Of a DNA stretch of 64,000 bases, positions 55,616 to 63,192 are shown piece after piece (positions within the stretch are counted from its first letter, which is position 1; the number at the start of each line of letters is the position of its first letter). Under the pieces are notes generated by a model. The model did no database searches. It was not told the origin of the DNA and saw nothing but the letters and a program-made list of their open reading frames with translations. The position numbers and the translations under genes were made by a program. The stretch is taken from NCBI GenBank assembly GCA_963674835.2, contig CAXXKC010000002.1:2294001-2358000 (forward strand), written 5' to 3'. The stretch comes from G963674835 sp963674835 (GTDB taxonomy: Bacteria > Planctomycetota > Planctomycetia > Pirellulales > Thermoguttaceae).

Positions 55616-57031
55616 ATGCAACTCCATTCTGCCTGCAGAATCTTCCCGCCCCTCAGCCAGGAGGAGCTTGAGGAACTGGCGGCCGATATTAAGGCAAACG
55701 GCCTGCGTAACCCCATTACCACCTACCAGGGCAGAATCCTCGATGGCAGAAATCGGTACAAGGCCTGCCTGCTCGCGGGTGTCCGGCCGCGCTTCGTCAA
55801 GTGGTCTGGAAACGGAAGCCCGCTCCAGTGGGTCGTGAGCCAGAATCTCCTTCGCCGTCACCTCACCGCGAGCCAACGTGCGGCCGTGGCGTACACACTT
55901 CTGCCACTACTGGAAAAGGAAGCCTACGGTAGAAAGAGAAGGGGCAGGGGAAACTCAGTAAAAAATCTTACTGAGCTTGGCCGAGCCTCGGATCATGCCG
56001 CGCGATTGACGCGATCCAACCCAACGTACGTACACCAAATCAAGGCCATATCCCAGCAAGCCCCCGAACTCCTGGCAGAAATTCGCAACGGTACCATCAC
56101 GGTTCCCGACGCCGTGGAACTGGCGAACCTCACGAAATCGAAGCGTGAAAAGGTGATTTCCGCTCGAAAACAGCACCCGGACCGGAAGATGAAGCGTCTG
56201 ATGCGGGAAGCCGAGTTGGCGACGCTGAAGGCTAGCAGGGCCACCAGCAGAAGCACCGGCAAGGCCGGTCAAGAGATGATTCACGGCGATTGTCTTCAGG
56301 TCATGCAGGAGCGACTGAAGAAACACTCCGTAGATGTTGTGGTCACCAGTCCGCCGTGGAACATTGGCGCCAAATACGCCACGTACAGGGACCGTCGCCC
56401 AACGGACGAATTCCTCGCTTGGATGGGAGAAGTACTGCACGAAATTCATCGAGTGCTCAAGCCGAAGGGAAGTCTGTTCCTGGTGGTCGGATCTTCACCC
56501 AAACAACCGTGGAACGGTTGGAAAATCGCCGAGCGGGCCGCGAAGTACTTCATCTTGCAGAACGAGATCGTCTGGGCGAAATCCATCCTGATCGATGGGG
56601 CTACTCATGGTCATTTCCGTCCTCTCCCAGGCAATGTGTACGTGAACCGGTGCCACGAGACGGTATTCCATTTCTCGAAAACCGGACGAGTCAAGCTGGA
56701 TCGTTTGGCAGTTGGAGTGCCGTACGCGCACAAAGCGAATCTGGGGAGGAACCGAGCACGGCAGGATGCTCATTGTGCTGGAAGCGTCTGGCATATTCCG
56801 TATGACACGATCCAAAACGGCAAGGACCGAGGTTATCACCCTTCGACCTTCCCACCGGAATTGGCCGAACGGTGCATTCGGCTGGCAGGTGTCCGACGCA
56901 ACATGGTTGTTCTCGATCCCTTCGCAGGTCTCGGGAACACCCTGCGAGCCTGCCGAACGCTCGGGGTGAAAGGCATCGGCATTGAAATCGACAGAGGCTA
57001 CGTCGCTAAGGCCGTCTCGTCGCTTCGTTGA
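55616..57031 (+). CDS. ParB-like N-terminal domain fused to a beta-class DNA methyltransferase
   Basis: The 471-residue protein has a ParB/Srx-like N-terminal domain (about 1-90: PLSQEELEELAADIKANGLRNPI, LDGRNRYKACLLAG) and an HTH region (about 85-175: NLLRRHLTASQRAAVAYTLL). A methyltransferase follows, with HGDCLQVM, the catalytic VTSPPWN (motif IV) and DPFAGLGNT (motif I). Motif IV before motif I defines the beta class, and SPPW suggests N4-cytosine or N6-adenine. GGAGGGAATTC precedes ATG 55616. Such fusions occur on phages and plasmids and may give sequence-specific or self-modifying DNA methylation. Confidence 0.88.
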   Translation: MQLHSACRIFPPLSQEELEELAADIKANGLRNPITTYQGRILDGRNRYKACLLAGVRPRFVKWSGNGSPLQWVVSQNLLRRHLTASQRAAVAYTLLPLLEKEAYGRKRRGRGNSVKNLTELGRASDHAARLTRSNPTYVHQIKAISQQAPELLAEIRNGTITVPDAVELANLTKSKREKVISARKQHPDRKMKRLMREAELATLKASRATSRSTGKAGQEMIHGDCLQVMQERLKKHSVDVVVTSPPWNIGAKYATYRDRRPTDEFLAWMGEVLHEIHRVLKPKGSLFLVVGSSPKQPWNGWKIAERAAKYFILQNEIVWAKSILIDGATHGHFRPLPGNVYVNRCHETVFHFSKTGRVKLDRLAVGVPYAHKANLGRNRARQDAHCAGSVWHIPYDTIQNGKDRGYHPSTFPPELAERCIRLAGVRRNMVVLDPFAGLGNTLRACRTLGVKGIGIEIDRGYVAKAVSSLR

Positions 57032-57044
57032 TTCTCTTCGGTGA

Positions 57045-57701
57045 CGACGGTGGCAACGGGCGGATGATCGGTTAGCCGACGCGCCCTTCGGAGCAGTTTC
57101 GGGGGCGGCCACGGACAATCACCGCAGGAACGATCAGTTTTTCGCAAAAACCTCCGCCGAAACAACGTGCTGGGAGTTGATCGCGGGCCACTTTGTGCTC
57201 AAGACCTTGCCAAAACCTTTCGTCATCGAAGCGGGGCTTGTTGTTCTGGGCTGGACCACAATGACCCGTGGTATCCCCCAACGGCACCAACAAGCTCCTA
57301 CGCTTCGTTCCCTGAATTTTCTCGGGCCGACAAAGGATGCCACTTTCGCAGTGGCAGACACGGCACTCGTGCCCGTGGCAGACATCATAGAGAAGCATCA
57401 CCACAACAAGGATACAGCTTCCGAGGTGCTGACACCTTTGTTGATCCGGCAGTGGATTGACGATGGGGCTGTCGTGATTCTCTCGATGGAATTGCGAAAC
57501 GACGCCGTGAGCAAGCAGGGAGGGTGGCATATGTTTTCGCTGGTGGCCGTTGACGACGACCGATTCCAAGTGTGGGATACGAATGGCCTGAAGGGATTTC
57601 TCACGGAGGAAGAGATCTCCAACGGATTCTTCTACCCGAACCGTTGGTTCTTCATGCCCCACGACAAAGAGGATACCCTTGTTCTGAAACGGAAGAAGTG
57701 A
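57045..57701 (+). pseudogene. Cysteine-peptidase-like reading frame without a start codon
   Basis: From 57045 the frame is open for 218 codons. It encodes protein-like sequence with a candidate triad: Cys in TTCWELIAG (57168-57170), His in GGWHMFSLVAVDDD and Asp in VWDTNG, the order of papain-like (C39/C1-like) peptidases. There is no ATG, GTG, TTG or CTG before the Cys. The first usable start, TTG 57177, would lose it. So the 5' end is probably broken, or a very unusual start is used. It lies after the methyltransferase gene and just before the IS5-like element. Confidence 0.55.
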
Positions 57702-57837
57702 CGGCATGGTGGAGGCCTCGGCCAACGCGCCTCTGCCATTAGAAGTGGTTTCGAATGACAGCGTTGCCAGCAGTGGACAAACGCCGTAAGACAGAGTGTG
57801 GATTCATATAATGGGTTATGGGAAGGAGGATTTTTCC

Positions 57838-58646
57838 ATGACCCGACAACGAAGCGAACTTACCGATGCACAATGGGCCAAGATTGCCCCATTGATTCCC
57901 GAACCTAAACCGAACCCCAACGGCGGACCTTGGCCGATTGCCAATCGCCCGTGCTTTGAAGGCATCCTCTGGGTGCTGCGAAGTGGGGCGCGATGGAAGG
58001 ACCTGCCGAAACGGAGATTTCCATCGGCCAGTACGTGTTGGCGACGGCTACGGGATTGGGAAAGAACGGGCATCTGGCTGAAAGTATGGCGGACCTTTCT
58101 CGCCGAGTTGGACGAGCAAGGCCGCTTGAAGTGGGAGGAGACTTTTGCAGACGGCACGTTTTCCCCGGCAAAAAAGGGGGCGCGTGCGTCGGCAAGACCA
58201 AACGTGGAAAGGGTACGAAGCTTATGGTGGTGGCAGACGGCGAGGGTGTTCCTCTGGGAGTGTACCTTGCCTCGGCCACACCAAATGAAGTCACGCTCAT
58301 TGAAACCACGCTTGAACAAGTGGCCGTCCCGCGGAAAGGGCGAGGCCGCCCACGCAAGAATCCCCCACGGCTGATTTACGACAAGGCCGCTGATTCCGAT
58401 CCTTTGCGGGACCGATTGGCGAAACGAGGAATCGACCTGATTTGCCCGCATCGGGCAAATCGCAAGAAACCAAAACGACAGGATGGACGGAAGCTGCGAC
58501 GCTACAAACGCCGCTGGAAAATCGAACGCTCGATCGCCTGGATCGGCGATTTCCGGCGATTGGTCGTGCGTTACGATCGGCAGATTACGATGTTTTACGC
58601 TTTCGTCCATGTCGCCTGCCTGTTGATAGCACTCAGACAGTTGTGA
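57838..58646 (+). CDS. IS5-family transposase made by -1 frameshift
   Basis: Two overlapping frames encode one DDE transposase. The first (from ATG 57838) carries the N-terminal HTH-like part and the first catalytic Asp in FADGTFSPAKK. The second, in the -1 frame, carries the second Asp in MVVADGEGVPLG and the Glu in RRWKIERSIAWI, with the Y-R-x-E-K region. The join lies at A AAA AAG (58170-58176), a classical -1 slippery heptamer in an A6G5 run. The fused product would be about 270 residues. The first frame alone ends at 58374. Confidence 0.88.
58170..58176 (+). other. Slippery heptamer for programmed -1 frameshifting
   Basis: A AAA AAG followed by G residues, read in the frame of the first transposase half. 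Shifting back one base joins it to the second half. IS427-group and IS3-like elements use this signal. A downstream hairpin stimulator was not clearly seen. Confidence 0.8.
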
Positions 58647-58657
58647 AACCACTTCTA

Positions 58658-59098
58658 GTCAAAATCGCGTTTTCTGGCGCCTCTCGGCTGAGGACGGCTC
58701 CGGAGCCGTCGACACGCCTTCCAGTTCGTAAAAATCAACTGGTGTAATTTGTAGATGCCAGGAAGTGGATTCTGGTCGGACCGGGGCGGAGGGGAGCCAA
58801 GTGGAAGAGATCGGGTCCCAGTTCGGCTCAACCGCGTGGGGGGCTTCCGGCGCCAAAACGGCAACTAATTCACTGACAGACCCCGGGTTGCCGTTTGCAG
58901 ATCATGGCTTGCATTCCGCGCACGGCCTTTTTCCAGCAGAGATCGCCTCCTCCCGTGTGGCGGACACCACGGCTCGGCCTACGGGACTCCTTGAGATAGC
59001 CGGGCCGAGCAGTGCGATCCGCTACATTGCGGGGTAATCTCCGAATAGCTACAATACGCTGGTAAGCACTTCCGGTAACGTGTCCAAAGGACTGAGTC
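58658..59098. other. Intergenic region with an 18-bp palindrome
   Basis: 441 bases without a convincing gene. GACGGCTCCGGAGCCGTC at 58693-58710 is a perfect palindrome. No other structure stands out. Confidence 0.45.
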
Positions 59099-59362
59099 AT
59101 GACCTTTGAGGACTTCCAAACCTCGCGTCAGTGTTGCGACGATCTCCACGAGCATTTTCCCGAGGACACGCTTCCCGACACCAAGGGTTGGCTATACTGC
59201 AACGGCCAGTTCTGGATCGAGGACACCTCCAGTTGGCCTAGGGATGCACCAGGGTTCGGACATGGCCGTTGGTATGTTCGGATTGGCAATCAGGAATACC
59301 AGTCAGACAATCAGGAGGATTGCGAGATGGCTTTGTTCGAATTTGCCAAGTCGGTAGGGTGA
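59099..59362 (+). CDS. Small hypothetical protein
   Basis: An 87-residue protein, Trp/Glu-rich (GWLYCNGQFWIEDTSSW, GRWYVRIGNQEYQSD), with no family I can name. ATG 59099 has only a weak upstream site (AAAGGACTGAG). It is convergent with the tandem-repeat protein gene at 59493-59984. Confidence 0.5.
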   Translation: MTFEDFQTSRQCCDDLHEHFPEDTLPDTKGWLYCNGQFWIEDTSSWPRDAPGFGHGRWYVRIGNQEYQSDNQEDCEMALFEFAKSVG

Positions 59363-59492
59363 ATGTTTGAAGGCGAAGGAATCTCCGACAGGGAGAGGCC
59401 AGATCCGCAACACGGAAGGCGTTTCTTGAGACAAATGCGGGGATGAAGGATTTCACCAGTATTGGCAGACACACCCGCCAGAGCCTTTGGAT

Positions 59493-59984
59493 CTAGCCCA
59501 CGTCTTTCTCTTCCACACCCTTTGAATACAGCAACTTCATCACTGCCGACTCCCAGTCCTTCAGCACCTCTTCCGCTACGCCAACCCTCTTGGCAACCTC
59601 TTGCCTGGACACTTCCTTACGAGACGCACTGATGCGCCGCCATCGACCGGACTCTGGGTAGAATCGGAATCGCCACTTCGAGAGTGGATCGCGATTCAGT
59701 CGCCCATGCTCGTCGATCTTGAGAAGGTCGGCGGCGTCCTTCTGCTCGGGGGCAAGTCTTGCACGCATTGCATCCTCCCATGCCTTTATTAGCTCTGGAG
59801 GGACGCCAACCTCCTTTGCCACAGCCGTCCGTGCGATGCGTCGTGGCATACCGACTCTACGGAGAATCAATCGGGACCAGGAGCAGGTTCGCGGGTCGAA
59901 ACGCAGTTTCCACTTGGCAAGTGGGTCCAAGTTCCGTGGACCACTGGAACCAATGGCAAGCAATTGTCGCACGTCGTCTTCCAC
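59493..59984 (-). CDS. Two-unit tandem-repeat protein with HTH-like segments
   Basis: The 163-residue protein is two copies of a unit of about 68 residues: DPLAKWKLRFDP...VAKEVGVPPELIKAWEDA and DPLSKWRFRFYP...VAKRVGVAEEVLKDWESA. Each unit ends in a helix-turn-helix-like segment, so DNA binding is likely. The start is GTG 59984; a stop lies three codons above, and GGGGAG gives a ribosome-binding site. It is the last gene of the minus-strand nuclease operon, 29 bases after the split nuclease gene. No family recognised. Confidence 0.6.
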   Translation of the reverse strand: MEDDVRQLLAIGSSGPRNLDPLAKWKLRFDPRTCSWSRLILRRVGMPRRIARTAVAKEVGVPPELIKAWEDAMRARLAPEQKDAADLLKIDEHGRLNRDPLSKWRFRFYPESGRWRRISASRKEVSRQEVAKRVGVAEEVLKDWESAVMKLLYSKGVEEKDVG

Positions 59985-60628
59985 GAATGACTACTCCCCG
60001 ACCGTAGACAAGATTACTGGCCGATGCCCGGTATTGCAGGTCGAAATACGTAAATGGCTTCGCTCACGCGTTGAAGCGAGACAACATCGGGTGCATTCCG
60101 ACGCGATATTGCGTCAAACTCAACACAATACACTCTGCTGGGTGACACTGCCTTGACCGCAATGGGAATACCAATGTCCTGTGTGATCGCAGGAATTCGA
60201 AATACCTCCTTGATCTGGCTCACCAATTGGTCCTCAAGTATGTCGTCTCGCCTCCCTTTTGCCTCGCAACAGATAATGATTTCCTCCAGTTCCGCCGTCT
60301 CGCTCGCGCGCTCTTCGATTGCTAAAAAGAGCGCGTCAATCTCGGTCCCGCTCCGCTTCACGTTCATTTGCAGATGGTCAAGCTGCATTATGTTTCGTGG
60401 TGAGTAAAGGGAAAAATGTGTTTCCAGCACCCTCAACCGAATAAGGACTTGTATAAGCCACGACTCGTCGCTCCGGCCAAGCCGTCTGCTCGTTATGGGC
60501 AGACTTACCGTCTCAATTTCGCGAACGGGAGTCGCCTCGGACGGGAGGATGGCAACGACGAAGGCATCCTTCTGGCCAGGAGGTAGGGGAATGAACTCGA
60601 AAGCGCGATTGGCGCCCGTAACTTGGCG

Positions 60629-60636
60629 GGCAGTAT
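60629..60636. repeat. Target-site duplication, left copy
   Basis: GGCAGTAT stands directly left of the IS256-family element and is repeated at 62067-62074 on the right. Eight bases is the usual duplication for this family. Confidence 0.9.
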
Positions 60637-62066
60637 GATAACGTCTGGATTGTTGCGCAAATTGAAGGGCAGCCCTTGGGCTGGTAGGAAGGAGTTGTGT
60701 GGATTCCAAACCTACCAACACGAGAGGACTGCCCATGACGATTGTAGACGACGCGGGAAGCAGCGCGAAGTTTGTGGATGTGATCAAGATTGAGGAGGGC
60801 AAGATCCGGGAGCACGTGGACGAAGTGGTTCGGCAGTCGGTCGAGGAGACGCTCAATGGGCTACTGGAGGCTGAGGCGGACCAGTTGTGCGGGGCGAAGC
60901 GGTACGAGCGAAGCCCGGATCGGGTGGACACGCGGTCCGGGCACTACGAGCGAAAGCTGGTGACGAAGACGGGCGAGGTGACGCTGAAGATCCCTCGGCT
61001 GCGATCCTTGCCGTTTGAGACGCAGATCATCGAGCGTTACCGCCGCCGAGAGTCGAGTGTCGAGGAAGCGATGATGGAGATGTACTTGGCGGGTGTTTCG
61101 GTTCGCCGCGTGGAGGACATCTCGCAGGCGTTGTGGGGCAGCCGCGTGAGCCCGAGCACGGTCAGCGAGCTGAATCAGAAGATCTACGGGCACATTGACG
61201 CCTGGCGTAACCGGCCGATTGAGGGCGAGCATCCGTACGTGTTTGTGGATGGGATTTGTCTGAAGCGTTCGTGGGGCGGCGAGGTTCGCAATGTCTCCGT
61301 GCTGGTGGCGATCGCCGTTGGGGCGGACGGGTACCGCGAGGTGCTGGGCGTTTGCGAAGGGATGAAGGAGGATGCGGAGAGCTGGCGGAACTTTCTGCGG
61401 CACCTGAAGCAGCGTGGGCTGAAGGGTGTGAAGCTCTTCATTTCGGACAAGAGTCTGGGGCTGATCGAGGTCTTGGGCGATTTCTATCCGGAGGCGGCCT
61501 GGCAGAGGTGCGTGGTCCATTGGTACCGCAACGTGCTGAGTGTGGTGCCGCGAGGCAAGGCCAAGTCGGTCGCGGCGATGCTCAAGGCGATCCATGCCCA
61601 GGAAGATCGCCAGGCGGCTCGCAGGAAGGCCGCGGAGGTGGCGATCAAGCTGGAGGAGATGCGGTTAGGCCAGGCGGCCCAGATCGTTCGCGAAGGGGCT
61701 GAGGAGACGTTGAGCTACATGGAGTTCCCGCTGGAGCATTGGCGGCAGATCCGCACCAACAACCCGCTGGAGCGCATCATGCGTGAGATCCGCCGACGGA
61801 CGCGCGTCGTGGGTGCCTTCCCTGATGGCCGCTCGGCGTTGATGTTGGTTGCCGCCCGATTGCGACATGTGGCGGGCACACGCTGGGGAATGAAGCGCTA
61901 CCTGGACATGAATCGGCTCAGAGAACACGAGCAAGAACTGCTTGTAGAAGCGAGCGGATAGGTCAGGTAAACCTTGCCGTTGCTCCCCTAGGGGAGCAGA
62001 GGAGAAGAGCTACCAGTTCCAAAGGCTACCCTGAAATCCAATGTGCGCAACTTGACAGACACTACC
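60637..62066. mobile_element. IS256-family insertion sequence
   Basis: A 1430-bp element with imperfect inverted repeats of about 28 bases (left GATAACGTCTGGATTGTTGC, right GGTAGTGTCTGTCAAGTTGC, with a shared GTTGCGCA core). It is flanked by 8-bp duplications and carries one complete transposase gene. It sits inside a nuclease gene on the opposite strand. Confidence 0.92.
60735..61961 (+). CDS. IS256-family transposase
   Basis: The 408-residue DDE transposase of the mutator/IS256 type has its first Asp in YVFVDGICLKRS, second in KLFISDKSLG and Glu in IRTNNPLERIMREIRRR. ATG 60735 follows GAGAGGA; a GTG at 60699 would add 12 residues. The frame is intact, so the element may be active. Confidence 0.93.
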   Translation: MTIVDDAGSSAKFVDVIKIEEGKIREHVDEVVRQSVEETLNGLLEAEADQLCGAKRYERSPDRVDTRSGHYERKLVTKTGEVTLKIPRLRSLPFETQIIERYRRRESSVEEAMMEMYLAGVSVRRVEDISQALWGSRVSPSTVSELNQKIYGHIDAWRNRPIEGEHPYVFVDGICLKRSWGGEVRNVSVLVAIAVGADGYREVLGVCEGMKEDAESWRNFLRHLKQRGLKGVKLFISDKSLGLIEVLGDFYPEAAWQRCVVHWYRNVLSVVPRGKAKSVAAMLKAIHAQEDRQAARRKAAEVAIKLEEMRLGQAAQIVREGAEETLSYMEFPLEHWRQIRTNNPLERIMREIRRRTRVVGAFPDGRSALMLVAARLRHVAGTRWGMKRYLDMNRLREHEQELLVEASG

Positions 62067-62074
62067 GGCAGTAT
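62067..62074. repeat. Target-site duplication, right copy
   Basis: GGCAGTAT directly right of the IS256-family element, identical to 60629-60636. Confidence 0.9.
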
Positions 62075-62360
62075 AGCCTCTTTCCAGCACCGTGGATGGC
62101 CAGTTCGAAGCCGCAGATGCTCTGTTGCGGATAAAATCCTTAAAGAAATTGGCGGGATTGCGGTCGCTCAATGTAGATCCGGGATGATCTTCATTATGAG
62201 ATCGGATAGCTTCCGCGATCTCCTGAATTGTGACTATCGGCCTGGAGATTGCACGCTTCTCTTCGTCCCACCTCTCGAAGAATAGGCGCTTAATTACGGA
62301 TGTCTTCGCAGTCACTTGTTCTGCACTCCCTTGCAGCGCGATGCCCGAGCCATTAGAAGG

Positions 62361-63170
62361 TCAATCACATGGGGCTGACATAGTATTCAAATCGTCTGCC
62401 GAGATGTCGTCGCCATTTACCAAGCGGTAGTGCTTTTCGTCAAAAACCCGAAGTTCCTCCCCCTGAAATACCAACTCGAACATTGCGATCACCTCAGCAT
62501 CAATGAACTGAACCGCGACCGCTCTGGGGGTGAGAATCGGATACGAGTGCTTACAGAATTCCAGGTCTTGTCTAACTTGCGTTGCTCCAATCTGATCGCT
62601 TCCTCCCTTTGCTTGGACCGGAACGATAAACTGTTGTCCTGTGTTCCTAACGCCGACGTACACCTCGTCCACTTCGATCTGCCCAATCCCCGGTACTGTC
62701 GTGCGTAGATGGCTTTGGAGCGAATAGGCGGTGATGCGCAGAAAAATGTCTATCAATCGGTTGTAACGCACCTTGGCCAGCAATGCTTGTTCATCAGTTT
62801 TCGCATACGTCGATATGATTTCGGGTGTTGCATCGGGTATCTTAATCTGATACGCGCTCTCAGACGGAACGACGCGATTGATCTTCAATTGCCGGAAAGC
62901 ATACCTGCCCCTTCCGGCTAGCTCAATAACCCATTCCCGATCCTCAGAAGCGGTCGATACTATCGATGCGGGAAGGTCCGTGCGAAAACGGAAGCTGTAG
63001 AGAAGGTCTCCGAGGTTCTTGGGCAACCGCACCTTCAATTTGCGAGCAGTGCGACCGATCTCTTCCCGCTCAAATTCAAACTGGGTGCATCCGGCTGTGT
63101 AGTGCTCGAAGAAGATCGACTCCAATATCGCTGCATAACGATTCAGTTTGGCGGCAGCGTCCTTTGACAT
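62361..63170 (-). CDS. PD-(D/E)XK-like endonuclease with QAK motif
   Basis: The 269-residue protein has conserved blocks RLPKNLGDLLYSFRFR, IPDATPEIISTYA and LAKVRYNRLIDIFL. Its putative nuclease core is GQIEVDEVYVGV (Asp168/Glu169) and VPVQAKGGSDQ (Gln186, Lys188), a PD-(D/E)XK variant with Gln replacing the usual acid. Proteins of this type often stand next to DNA methyltransferases. GGAAAGG precedes ATG 63170; a GTG at 63191 would add seven residues and almost touch the upstream gene. The split nuclease gene is 45 bases downstream. Confidence 0.75.
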   Translation of the reverse strand: MSKDAAAKLNRYAAILESIFFEHYTAGCTQFEFEREEIGRTARKLKVRLPKNLGDLLYSFRFRTDLPASIVSTASEDREWVIELAGRGRYAFRQLKINRVVPSESAYQIKIPDATPEIISTYAKTDEQALLAKVRYNRLIDIFLRITAYSLQSHLRTTVPGIGQIEVDEVYVGVRNTGQQFIVPVQAKGGSDQIGATQVRQDLEFCKHSYPILTPRAVAVQFIDAEVIAMFELVFQGEELRVFDEKHYRLVNGDDISADDLNTMSAPCD

Positions 63171-63192
63171 CGACGTGTCCTTTCCAGTCACC

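Larger units (their letters stand above)
57742..58655. mobile_element. IS5-family (IS427-like) insertion sequence
   Basis: A 914-bp element bounded by GAAGTGGTTTC and its exact complement GAAACCACTTC and flanked by TA on both sides (57740-57741 and 58656-58657), as expected for the TA duplication of IS427-group elements. It carries one transposase gene split by a frameshift site. It stands 40 bases after the cysteine-peptidase-like frame. Confidence 0.85.
60014..62315 (-). pseudogene. PD-(D/E)XK-like nuclease gene, split by an IS256-family element
   Basis: The N-terminal part is 62315-62067 (83 codons, GTG start) and the C-terminal part 60636-60014. Removing the IS and one 8-bp duplication gives a continuous 287-residue frame: ...LERGYTA joins RQVTGANRAFEFIP. 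The C-terminal half has a restriction-endonuclease-like core: Asp in GTEIDALFLAI (about 181) and ICCEAKGRRD (Glu 205, Lys 207). GGGAGTG precedes the GTG. It is the third gene of a minus-strand operon. The insertion should have inactivated it, unless a truncated C-terminal piece is made. Confidence 0.75.

Noticed and set aside
57072..57725. 217-residue minus-strand frame opposite the cysteine-peptidase-like frame
   Set aside because: Its sequence is Cys/His-rich by chance and has no ribosome-binding site, while the plus-strand frame has a plausible catalytic triad.
60637..60931. N-terminal part of the minus-strand frame 60014-60931
   Set aside because: These residues are read from the IS256-family element on the opposite strand; the real N-terminus of the nuclease lies at 62315-62067.
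62010..62066. C-terminal tail of the minus-strand frame 62010-62315
   Set aside because: It is read from the inverted repeat of the IS element and is not part of the nuclease gene.
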